A stretch of DNA of 64,000 bases from Hybos culiciformis (lineage: Eukaryota > Arthropoda > Insecta > Diptera > Hybotidae). The position numbers and the translations under genes were made by a program. The DNA lies in NCBI GenBank assembly GCA_964007475.1, contig OZ023274.1, positions 105,385,372 through 105,449,371 of the forward strand, written 5' to 3'. Each line of letters starts with the position of its first letter. Positions within the stretch are counted from its first letter, which is position 1. Shown here one piece after another: positions 36,701 through 48,044 of this stretch. The notes beneath the pieces are model-generated. The model did no database searches. It saw nothing but the letters and a program-made list of their open reading frames with translations, and had not been told where the DNA came from.

Positions 36701-39700
36701 ATAAATATAGAAGTGAAAGTGAAGATTTAATAACTTAATAAAAGATTAGAAGAAGGTCCACATAAGAAAACATACATATATAGTATGCGCGTACAGACGA
36801 AAGAAGAAAAGTGAAAATGAAAATCTATTAAAATTCTACCCATTTAAAAAAAAAACAAAAAACAAAAAAAATTGAATAATAATTTAACAATTTTTATCTT
36901 ATTTTAAATGAAAATATCATTAGAAAATTATTATGTTTGAAATTTTGTCAGGGGATTTATATGGGGTTGTACATGCTAATGGTAATGTATGTTTTTTTTT
37001 ATGTACAGTATGTTGCTATTTATTGGATATAAATTAGATAAAATTAAAAATAAAAGAATGGTGACATTTTCTAAATGATAATAATAATAATAATATCTAC
37101 TTATAGTAAAAACAAAAACGATTTTTTATATTCCTTTTTTTTTTTTTTTTAATAAAATCATTTTGTGCCATGGGAAACAATGATCAAAGTGCCAAGCATT
37201 ATGTATTAGATTTATGTTTTAATTTTTATAGTTACATATCGAATATGTTGAATTGAAAATTTAGATGAAAAATAATGAAAACAAATATTTCATTGATTTG
37301 AAATTATTTTTTAATTAAATTAAATTTTTTCATGTTGTACATATTTTTATTTCTCTATCCCCAATGATAAAGTGAAATTTCTATCCAATTTATAGTTTCT
37401 AGCTTATTTATTGAAAAAAAAAAATAAAGTTCTGAATTGACTCTATCATATATTTGATGTAACCATGACAAAATATTGCTATGTTTAATAAATATTTCCA
37501 ATATTTCTAATATTTATTGTATACAAATCAAAAGTGAAATTATTTCATGACTCTTGCATTTCATTTCAATAATATTCAAACTATTTCTCATATATATATG
37601 AATAGTTTTGTTGTTAATACTTCAATTTCCATCGGGTATTCTGTATAAATATCAGGAAAATTTTCAATGAAAATTTTCTTTCACCTGTAAGTTGTAGGTG
37701 GGTATTTTAAGGTTTTTAATTTTTAAATTTATATACAATGTTTTTTTGCAAACAAATAGAAACATGTTAACATTTTTTTTTATGGTTGAATTAATTACTA
37801 TGCTTTCATCAAACCTAACTAACGTAAAAGTGTGATAAGGTTATATTTTTTTTTGTGTGTTGAAAATTATGTAAATAATATGTGGAATGTTGTCTTCAGC
37901 TATGTGCAATTATTTTATGAAAATTATTCTAATTAGTATACAATTCAAATGGAAATTAGTGAAATTTTAAGTATAAGAATAACAAATAAGTATAATTTTC
38001 ATTTTATTAACAATATATATACTTAAAGACTTTATTTAGTAAATTTTGAGGAAATATGTTAAGTTTAAGTTCTTATATTCATTTTTGTAGTATCAAAATT
38101 AATTTTTAGACTCTGCAAAACAACACTATAAATAGTTGCTGCTGTCTAAACACATATTAATCAATTCTGATTTCTAAATTATTTTAGATATGGAATAATG
38201 AATAAGCGCAATAATCAAATTTCTATCTATTCTATGGTAATCGTTTAGCTAAAACATAAAAATCCATTAATTTACTTTTATTGCTAAATGCTTTTATATT
38301 AATAAATTTTTACTTTCTCTTTTTTTTTCATTTAGAAAAGCAGGAAAAAAAAATATTATTTATGCGAGTAAAAAATATACATATATTGTATTAATACAAT
38401 AAAAATGTCCTTTAATGACAAAGATTATCATTTTGTTGGTTTTTTTTTTTTTTTTGTTTTTCTGTTTGTAATGTTAAGGATATGTATAGGTACAAAGTGG
38501 AAATGTTTTTGTCTTGTCATTTTTTATTAGATGGAAAATTTTTATGCAATTCGTAGGGGGTTGAGAAATCTGTACATCTTGCTAATATATTTATTATTAT
38601 ACAAAATAATATAAATTATGAAATAATAAAAAAACACACACACAGTTTTTATTAAAGAAATAAATAATAATTTTTTTTTTTTGTGTTAAATTATTAATTT
38701 TTCATTAATACATAACACGCTGAGTAGGTATATTGTAGAAGAATGACTAACATTTATGTTCACACTTTGTTTAATTTTTTTTCGTCAAATTATTTATTAA
38801 AAGATAGTAGTGTAAATAAAATTATATAATAAGCATACATTATATACATATTTTATAGTAAAAAAAAAATTAGAAATTATTTCGTTATGACTCCGTCTTA
38901 TTATTATTATGTGAAAATTATAATATATAAAATAATTAACTATATTATACATATAATGGTACTACCAATTATTACTGTTATATCACATTTTAGATATCAA
39001 AAACATACATAATTAATTATATTATCTAGTTTCCATTATATGTGTATTTTTTTTATCAAATGAAGTGAAACTTTTATTTATTAACATAAATTTTCATATT
39101 TAAAATTTATTATATATATATGTATAAATGTATTTATATAATATATTATAAGGTTTGTTTTTTGTGCTATTTTTATCAATTTGATAAAAAATATATATTA
39201 TTTTATTTTCTGATATTTTATAGCATTTTAAATGTTTTCTGACATTAATTGTTCATGAGAAAAAGAAATTTGAAACATGCAATGTCGTTTATTTTATCAT
39301 AGAAATTTTAAAGGGAAAACATTTATGTAAACAAAAAGTTTTTTTTTTTACATATTTTATTTTGTATCTGATTGTTGGAAAATAGAGTTTTCAAAATAAA
39401 AAATAATAATTTGGTTAGAAAATATCAGGTTATAATAAAATCTACTTCAGGTTGAACTATTTTATATTATAATAGAACTTTAAATTTGAATTTATATAAA
39501 TTATTTTTTTTTATTCATTATTTAAAAGGTTTATGTTCACAAAAAGTACTCAGATCTAATAACTTGATATAAAATTGGCCATGGGGAAAAATATTAGATT
39601 TGAGTAATTTAAATTCGAATTTAATAGTTTGAGTTTTATGTGCGCACAAAAGGTTTGTGCTTATTTCTTATCAAATGAAAGTAGAATGTGAATTTCCCAC

Positions 39701-41754
39701 CTTTCGATTATTTTTTTTGGGAAAGCTTGTAAAATTTCTATTTATAGTCTATTTATAGTCTTCTGTACATTTAAGAAGTAGTATTATATATGTATTTTGA
39801 TTTAATTACACAATTTTTTATAGAAAAATCAAACCGTATAATTCGGTCATGTAATCACAACAGACAAAAACCGTTCAAATTTGATATCCCACATTGTGTT
39901 AAATAAAAAATGATATCATATGAAAATAAAAATCTTATACAGGACATAAAATAAAAACCAAAAATTTCCATAATAGTAATTCTATTAAATGTTCCGGTTT
40001 TTGAAATTTTATCATAATCTGTCCTGATAAAAATCAGGTGTCATGCTGTTTTAAAAACAAAAATTCAAATGTATACGATTATTTATTTATAGATAGAGAG
40101 AGAGAGGACCGAAAAAAAATAAAAACTATAACAAATTTTTACGAATAAAAACCAAACAATAAATTATTTACTGACGGGTGCAAATGTAATAAATATTGTC
40201 AACTAATTTTAGAGAAAATATATATATAAACTATTTTACAATCTATTTTCAGGGTATTTTATTCAATTTTAATAGATTTAATTATACAAAAATGACTGTT
40301 CTTTTGTTTGTGCAGTACACCTTTTTTTTAGGAGAATGCTGAAGTGCGAACTCATCAATGAATTCCGAAATAAAGCATTAACATAAATTGTTGCTATAAG
40401 AAACTATGAAGTAAAAAAAGCTTCGATTATCATAAAAGTGATAAGTCTTCCAATTTGTGGTCAATAATTCTTTTTATCATTATTTTTTCATGTGATTCAT
40501 GTGGCAGGAAATGTCAAACAACAAGTATAACCTACCACCAATATCACAAAATGTATACAATTGAAAAAGTAAATTTTATATTTTATTTATTTACAAATTT
40601 TATTTATTATTATATATTATATTATTTTGAAATTCATATATGCAGGCATATTGAAAATTATTTTGTATAATGAAATTAAAATTTATCAATTATTAAAGTT
40701 CATAAAGTATAATTTTATTATTATGTATATGAAACTTGTTTATTTTATCTATATAGTTGAATGAAAATTTAAATATTGAATTTATGTAATAATATTTAAA
40801 AATCTTGGGGCATTTCTAAAAGTTTTTTTTTTAATTATTTTGACAATAGAACAATTTCAAACTAGTGGCACCAACACAGTAAATTTATACAAAACATTAA
40901 AATTAGTGATAATTATAATATTTGTTTTTATTTAATTTATTAAACAGTTTGTTAACATTCATAATACCTGTACGTAATGAAACATTAGTTATTAAATTTA
41001 AAACTATATATAATCAATAAATTATTTGAATAATTTTAAAGCTTATTTTATTTTAAATCTAATAATAATATTGATTTTAAAATTTATTAAAAGTACTGTG
41101 AGTACATAATATATATAAATAGGTATTGACACGTTTGTACACATAAATTCATATGTAATTAATAAACAGAACATATAATATATATATAAATATATAGAAC
41201 TTTTCATATAGTTATCTGCATAAATACTTATTTGTCTATACCTAATGCTAATATTCTAAAACCATTTTCAGGATTTAATGAAAATTTATTTTCTTTTTAC
41301 CAATTTTATTTGAAAATTTAATTGTATATCTTTTTTTTATTTTTTTTTCTATACCCCATACCCATATTTTAAATATAATTTTTTTATTTCCAGTTTATGC
41401 TCAGTAGAAATTTTGAATGAACAATTATTCAATTTGCAAATTCATTATTATGTCCTCAAAGTTAAAACATTGCATTGTCATTTAAAAATTGATTTGATAC
41501 AAATCTTATTTTATGTATTTTATGTATATAATAATAAATAAGATTTATTACACAATTTTTATTTTGTAAGGTTTTATGTTATTAATTAAAGAAAAAAAAC
41601 ATTAATCATTCTGTTATAATTAAAGGACAGAATTAAAATTTTTGGTTCAAATAAAATATACTAATTTATTAGAGTGGCTTTTCTAGATCTCTAACCATCA
41701 CACTGTCATCATAAATTTGATCATACTCAATTGTTAATCAATAGAATCGTTCTT
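33730..41754. other. AT-rich non-coding stretch
   Basis: Eight kilobases of A/T-rich DNA with triplet AAT/ATT runs (for example 37078-37094) and TATATG tracts. I find no gene, RNA gene or classifiable mobile element. Short frames at 35808-36071 and 40455-40670 are low-complexity. Confidence 0.5.
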
Positions 41755-41960
41755 CAAATCAAATAACATTTTAATTTGATTGAACATTAATATGACATTT
41801 TACCAATTTGAAGATTTATCACTCATCTACACTCTTTCACGATCATACCAAAAATTCAATAGTCAATTAAAATCGTCATTTAAAATCAAATTACATTTTA
41901 ATTTGATTATTAATATAATCTTTGACAAATTTGATGGTTTATCTTTGATCTGAACAATTT
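41755..41960. repeat. Diverged tandem dimer
   Basis: ATCAAATAACATTTTAATTTGATT (from about 41757) recurs about 128 bp later as ATCAAATTACATTTTAATTTGATT (from about 41885). In both copies ATTAATAT, CAATTTGA or CAAATTTGA, and TTTATC follow in the same order. This suggests an old tandem duplication of ~130 bp. Confidence 0.5.
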
Positions 41961-42624
41961 CATCGTCCTTAGAGATCGTGTATTAATTTTTTTTAAATTC
42001 AATTTTACATGTACCAATTTAAAATATACTTTTCGATTTTATGATTTTTATTTTGTAACTAAAATTTCAATTAATTTTCAATTATTTTATATCATATATA
42101 TTTATATAGTTGTTGTTAGCATCAATATTCCAATACATAAATTAAATTTATTGATTTAATTAAAGCTTTCGGCGCCATTCAAATATTTAAAATAAATATT
42201 AAGCCAATTCAATTTGAAATTAACAAAAAATGTTTTTGTTAGAAATGAAAATCTAAATTGAAAATTGTTTTGCTAATAAAATTTTAAGGTCCATTTTATT
42301 ATGGACACACATAAATTTATGTTTATTGTCTGACAAATATAATATAACAACAATTTTCCACAATTCATTTTTCCTCCTATGTACAATTTTCACTTTTTGT
42401 TGAAAACAAAACAAAAAAAAATAAAAATAATGATAATAATAGTTGGATGCAAATGCAAATTAAGTTGCATATGAAGATAATCCTGTTAAGTGCAATCTTG
42501 TATAACATTCAATGCACATGTGTTTGATATTGAATTTATTACAAAATAAATATTGAGAATGGTATTTTTTTTTTTTTTAACTATAAATGTTTTATTATTA
42601 TTATTATTTTTTTTTTCATTTCAG

Positions 42625-42646
42625 ATACAGTCAATTCTTCTGAAAG
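42625..42646 (+). other. Candidate 22-nt microexon of a host gene
   Basis: A long pyrimidine run ending TTTTTTCATTTCAG (acceptor AG at 42623-42624) is followed by 22 bases. These end in GAAAG directly before GTAAGTTT, a near-perfect 5' splice site. Translation is open in two frames (IQSILLK or TVNSSE) and closed by TGA in the third. The length is not a multiple of three, so skipping would shift the frame. No flanking exons are visible within tens of kilobases. If real, the window is inside one very large intron pair. Evidence is splice-site quality alone. Confidence 0.5.
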
Positions 42647-44634
42647 GTAAGTTTATAAAAAGCCTTTCAACCGGATTCTAAACAATAATTAAAAGCAGGT
42701 TTATATTTTAAATAATATAGTCGTGATTACAGCAAAAAAGAAAATGGGTATAAATGTCATTATTATTCTTAAACGAAATATAGTAGATTCTTTATATCTA
42801 ACTCTCATAGTAAATTTTTTATTAATAACTCTTTTATAGTACTTATAATGTTACAAAGTTTTATTCAATTACCGATGTATTCCACAATTTTAAACAACTA
42901 ACTAATCGTGGAATTGACTGTATTTTTTGAAACATTCACGCATATATTATTAAGTGAAAAAAAAAAAAACAAAATTTGTTATTGAATGAAATTTCTGCTT
43001 TTCAGGAAATTTGATTACAAATAAAAATTTAATAAAACATTTTAATATAGCCATCATACATTTAATTTAATATTGTGGATTTTATTATTTGACAAAAAAA
43101 AAACCATCATAGTTAATAGGAAACCAAATTTAAACTTATTTGAATATATATTATATAACTTTACTTTTTATATAAAATTAGAAATTTTTAATCAAATTAG
43201 AGTTGATGATATGAAATTAATATAGATCAGCATATACATATATAATTGTCAAAATTTAATTCTAATATATAAAATTATATTTATAGAATATTTCATTTTT
43301 ATGCGTTTCAGAAAATTTGTAAACTTGCAAATCAAACGACATAAGACCATACGTCCAACAGATTTTTGATAAACCTTTTCGGATCGAATAATAAATGACA
43401 TGATATCTAGATAAAAAACATAAAATCTTATAACTGAGGAATTGCAATTATTATTGATAAATTATTATTAATTTTTAATATTAATGAAATGTAAAAAAAA
43501 ATATGAACAATTAGCGCTTTAAACAAATATTGATAAAAATAATTAATAATATAATCATTTTAAATTTTCAATCTATATAAAGTATTGGTAAATATGTTTT
43601 CTACATAACTACATATTTTTTCAATTAAAATTAATATTTATCCTTTTCTTTTATAATATTATACATTCAATTTTTTTGTTTTTTTATTTCTCTGAAACTC
43701 ATTCGTTAAAAGTTTACATCGCAAAAAAAAAAAAAAACCAAATAGACTTTATTTTTTTCAACAGTTGGCACAACGATATTATTTCCATATTTCCGAAATG
43801 AAAGAGAGTCTGTATTTTATATAATTAAATTTTGTTTTTCAATTTATGTTAAATTATATATTTTTCATTTTTTAATTCAAATTAAAAATGTAATCTGATA
43901 AATAAATTTTCACAACTTAAATTCTTTGATACGCGCGGATAAGCCTAACGTAATAAAATTTTTGAGCTTAATCGATCGTCAAGCGTTGTTAGTTTTTGGA
44001 ATTAGGAAGATCATGAGATTAAATACAGATTTATTCAAGTATCATCAATATACTTGTAATCGTGTTGTAATAAAAAATAATTTATCGCTATCCTATTTAA
44101 GGAGCTCAAAGTATTCTCTAACTAACCATTCGAAATTAATTATTATTTTTAGTCGGATTTCCTTACATTTCCATTTTTCCTATTTTAAATAATTTCATAT
44201 TATAAATTGAAATTCTAATTATTTATTTAAAAGGTTTTTTATCATCCCTTTATGACAAAAAAAATAAAAATCCCTTGTATCTTAACACGGTCTACTGGTT
44301 AAATTGTCACAAACAACAGTATAAAAAAAATCTTTTATTTATTTCATCCTGCAGACAAAAGAGATTCCTTAAATCCTGTTAACAAAATATATATATACAA
44401 AAAAAAAAAGAAGAAAACAATTTAAATTTTGCAATGGTTTCCCGCCAACATCCCAACCGAGGTATTCTCATTTTATATACAAATATATTTACTGAATATG
44501 AAAATGTTTAGTTAGCTTTTGATATATGTATTATGTTGATGTAATATTGGTTTTCGAGGAGTTTTAGGTAAACATTGAAGTTATTGCCCTTATTTCGGTG
44601 CACGTTCATTACTTTGATAATATAGTTTATTCGG
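42647..44634. other. AT-rich stretch with one unexplained open frame
   Basis: Mostly A/T-rich. At 43926-44192 (+) an 88-codon frame begins at TTG, with no ATG at its start. Its composition is less biased than neighbouring frames (for example KFLSLIDRQALLVFGIRK). I do not recognise it. It could be a relic of a coding sequence from a mobile element. Confidence 0.35.
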
Positions 44635-44636
44635 TA

Positions 44637-44683
44637 CACACATAAAAAAAATCATCGATATGCGATGCAATAACGCTGCATAC
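44637..44683 (+). repeat. Left terminal inverted repeat of the CACTA-like element
   Basis: CACACATAAAAAAAAT, then an ATGCGATGCAATA block and GCTGCAT. It pairs imperfectly with 53179-53224. It is preceded by TA. Confidence 0.6.
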
Positions 44684-45140
44684 TCATCCATCATTTTTTA
44701 CACCATAATTCGGAGCAACTTTTAAGTATTTTTATTTTTAATTGCTATTTGCTCTTAAAAATATTTAAAGCTACGTCACTTTTACATATGATGCAAGAAA
44801 TTCCAATTCCGAAACCGAAGCATCTTTCCCATATAGAATGCAAAGTAACCTTAATAAAAGTGCATTTATAAATCTAAAAAATTAGATATCCAATGCATCT
44901 ATAAAATTAGTATTTGCTCTTAAACAAAATATGATGCTACTGCACTTAAATTAAGTGTTCTAGTTGCCTTTTAGTAGACGACGTCTGTAACTCCGCTTTT
45001 CTCAGCATTTGCACCTAATTTTAAGTTAATACAGTTGCTCCATTTAAAAAAGCAACTAGTTTTCAAAATTATTAGATGCAATTTTTATTAATTTTTGAGT
45101 GCAATTATATTGCATTTGGGAACCTTCTTCTAATTAAGCT
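44660..45140. promoter_or_regulatory. Left subterminal motif cluster
   Basis: GATGCAA occurs at 44664, 44790 and 45075, and AATGCAA or AATGCAT at 44837 and 44892. TTGCAT and related words lie near 45109. In CACTA elements such subterminal clusters bind the element's own DNA-binding protein. That role is inferred here. Confidence 0.5.
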
Positions 45141-45552
45141 GAAATGATATTTGTAATGCAATAAAAGTTCTTCATTAGTTAGCTCATCAAAATAAAGCGT
45201 GTCAATGGCAGAATTTTTCTGAAATTGTTTTAAGATCAATTAAAAATAAAACGTATATTTCAAACTTACATTGTTTCTTTTTATTAATCAAAATTCAAAC
45301 TTATTATTAAAAATACAAAAATATTATTACATTTTATATGTTTATGTTTAAGTTTTATAAGGAAGTAAGAAAAATAAATTCTTTTATGAAATATAAAAAA
45401 AAGTATTCAATTTAAAAAATAAAAAAAAAAACTTGCAAAATATGAATCTTATATATAAAATATAATATTGTTTTTAACTCTGCAGCAGTCAGTTTTACAT
45501 ACCTATATTGAAAAAGAAATTTCAAACTAAAATTAATCTTACAAATAAATGT

Positions 45553-47919
45553 CTATATGAAACGAACGCTATGCCCAATAATGTAATATTTATTATTATT
45601 ACCACAAATATGCTTTTCAAAGCTTTGTTTAAATTTAAGTTGCGTAAGTTTCAAATATAATTCTTTATCACTACATTTAAAAATTTGATAGCTGGAATAA
45701 AACGTATCATAAACCCCCATGTACTCAATAAGACAAAAATAAATTTCATTCTCACTTTCGTATATTTCCAAAATTTCATAAAAATAAACAATATTATCAT
45801 CATCAGGGTTTTTTTCTTTTATAATAAAGAATCCTTTTTTATAATGAAATTCTTCTTCAACGAAAGAAAATCTATATAGTGGTTTTGTTAAAAAGTTATT
45901 GTTTTTTCGTACAAGAGTTTTCTTACCTTTAATAACCTTTTTTTCAAAATTAATTTTTTTCCAAATTGAAGCCAACATATATTGATGTTTTTGTGCTAAA
46001 GTCTTACAAATGTTAATAAAATTTTGTGATACTCTTTTAGTAAAATATCTATGTTTTGACTCATATCTCATTGTCCACATGTGAATAACAGGACCCATTT
46101 CTCGAATAACTCTAGGGTAGTGAGTTAGAAAGTGTTGTTTGGGTGTAAGATTTTTATGAAAAACATTTATGATACACTCGAGGTGGGCAGTGATTTTATC
46201 TTCCAAAAGTTTTAGATCTTTTTCACTTATTTCATACGATAAAACAATTTTCAAGATGCCTAAGAGTGAAAATAAACATTGCCACTGCAGATAATCCTCT
46301 TCGTTGTAAATTTTATCAAAAATAAAAGTGAAATGTGAGGCTAAGCATAAAATTTGAATTGCATTTTGGCCTAAATTACTTTTTTCAAAATTTATTGAAG
46401 AAGGTTTATTTTTTTTATCGATAAAACCGAAATTATAAGAAGAAATAAAGTCATTTAGTCTTTCAATATTAGAAAAATATTTTTGTTGTATAAAAAACTC
46501 CAACAGATATTTTAATCCTAAGCTGACGAAACCTTCAAGACCATCATGCATAAAGTCAACGCTTAAATTTTTCATTGTGTGGAAATATGAAAGATCATTC
46601 AAAACAGATTTTCGGGCAATACCCTTAGTTTTTGAGTAATTAACTTTTTTCAAATTGGGTTGATCAACAAGAACATCGTATGACTTTTCATTCCTTAAAA
46701 GACTTTCGTCTTCACTGAAACTTAATTTCGATACTTCTCTACTCATTGTGCATATGCGGCAAAAATTTCCAGAAGAAAAGCATTTAATCATGCCTACCAT
46801 CTCATTTGCAGCTAAGTTATCGTGGGAAAGACTAGAAAGTGTTGCGTAAATGATTCCGTAATTATCGATAAGAATACCATAATCTTCTAGTTTTTTAAGG
46901 TCTTCACTAATTGGTTTTAAAATGCTATTCAAATTGAAATCACCGTGCAAATCATTCACATAAAAAAGTGAAACTAAAAATATCTGATGGTGCCTTGATT
47001 TAAGATAAGGAACGTTGTTAACGACTGTAAAATAGATGGCTCCTATTTTATGTATAATTGTTTTACTTCCTAGAACTCTAGCAACTTCAAAGTCATCATA
47101 ATAAAGCTGAATCAAAACTAAAGACCTGCCTTCATAACTTGCCTTCACTGACTTAAAAACATTACCACAACAGAAGTATTTATAAGTTCCCAAATTGCAT
47201 ATATGTGTTTTGTTGAAATTAATGAACAATTCGCGAAATTTAGAATTTTGAAAAATTTTATTTAAAGTGTCTGATATTGGAACATATTGAAAACGATTTT
47301 GAACTAGAACCCTTCTATAATCGCCTATCTTTCTATTAAATCTAGTTTCCCACCTTAGTCCTATAGGCATTTCAATTATAGTTACGTAGTAAAAACTCTC
47401 AGCTAAAATTTTTTGTCGTCTATACTTGGATTGATACGAATTTAATGTTTGCATTACTCCTGAAATTTTCCTTTGATGTGTTGAAGAAATTTCCATAAAA
47501 TTTAAAATATCTGTAGTAATACTTTTAGTACCCGAAAAAATTTCTGATATGGTTTGCTCAGGCAGTCCTATCTCTACTAAATGTGAATAAAAATCTGCTA
47601 CTTTTTCGTTTAAAGTGTCAATACTGCTTGTGAAGATACTATTGGTATTTAAATTTTTGTCAGGAGAAAAAACTATATTCAATGCAGGTTGAATTTTTTT
47701 TTGTTTGTCATTATTACCATTGATGTCACCCAAGTCATGTTTTTTCAAATGTTTTTTTAAAGAATGGAAAGACCTAAAAACATATTCACAGCTTCTACTA
47801 ATGATACATTTTATTCCAGCCTCACTGTTTTCCTTAATAAATTCTTGATAACGTAAATGAGAAATTAGAAGATTACAATCTTCAAAATACTTATTACAAA
47901 TATAACAAAAATACGACAT
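45553..47919 (-). CDS. CACTA/EnSpm-like DDE transposase
   Basis: This is an uninterrupted 788-residue frame starting at the first ATG (47919), by far the longest in the window. The N-terminus has a CxxC...H half-finger (C5, C8, H21) and a C2H2-type finger (C38, C44, H57, H61). The middle carries YYDDFE followed by LGS..IIHKIGAIYF (about residues 270-297). Later come HDNLAANEMVG and a CFSSGNFCRICTM segment (about 365-390), MHDGLEG (about 455), and PKQHFLTHYPRVIREMGP with HMWTMRYESKHRYF (about 600-640). This order is that of the large family of animal EnSpm/CACTA-like transposases. It should act in the nucleus, cutting at the element ends. The YYDD and HDN acidic residues are candidates for catalysis. 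It lies 125 bp downstream of the stop of the partner gene on the same strand. An AATAAA is visible on its strand near 45281. The length and lack of stops suggest it is recently active. Confidence 0.75.
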   Translation of the reverse strand: MSYFCYICNKYFEDCNLLISHLRYQEFIKENSEAGIKCIISRSCEYVFRSFHSLKKHLKKHDLGDINGNNDKQKKIQPALNIVFSPDKNLNTNSIFTSSIDTLNEKVADFYSHLVEIGLPEQTISEIFSGTKSITTDILNFMEISSTHQRKISGVMQTLNSYQSKYRRQKILAESFYYVTIIEMPIGLRWETRFNRKIGDYRRVLVQNRFQYVPISDTLNKIFQNSKFRELFINFNKTHICNLGTYKYFCCGNVFKSVKASYEGRSLVLIQLYYDDFEVARVLGSKTIIHKIGAIYFTVVNNVPYLKSRHHQIFLVSLFYVNDLHGDFNLNSILKPISEDLKKLEDYGILIDNYGIIYATLSSLSHDNLAANEMVGMIKCFSSGNFCRICTMSREVSKLSFSEDESLLRNEKSYDVLVDQPNLKKVNYSKTKGIARKSVLNDLSYFHTMKNLSVDFMHDGLEGFVSLGLKYLLEFFIQQKYFSNIERLNDFISSYNFGFIDKKNKPSSINFEKSNLGQNAIQILCLASHFTFIFDKIYNEEDYLQWQCLFSLLGILKIVLSYEISEKDLKLLEDKITAHLECIINVFHKNLTPKQHFLTHYPRVIREMGPVIHMWTMRYESKHRYFTKRVSQNFINICKTLAQKHQYMLASIWKKINFEKKVIKGKKTLVRKNNNFLTKPLYRFSFVEEEFHYKKGFFIIKEKNPDDDNIVYFYEILEIYESENEIYFCLIEYMGVYDTFYSSYQIFKCSDKELYLKLTQLKFKQSFEKHICGNNNKYYIIGHSVRFI

Positions 47920-48044
47920 TGAATATAATTGATCTTAATTATTTTTATGAATTAATAACTATTATTTTAAAATATTATAATATAAAAAAACTAATTAGCA
48001 TAAAAAAAAACCTATTATAGTATATTATACTATTATAAACTTAC

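Noticed and set aside
44341..44380. Acceptor-like run ending CATCCTGCAG followed by ACAAAAGAGATTCC
   Set aside because: The only downstream donor candidate (GTTAAC) is poor and the putative exon has no recognisable coding content.
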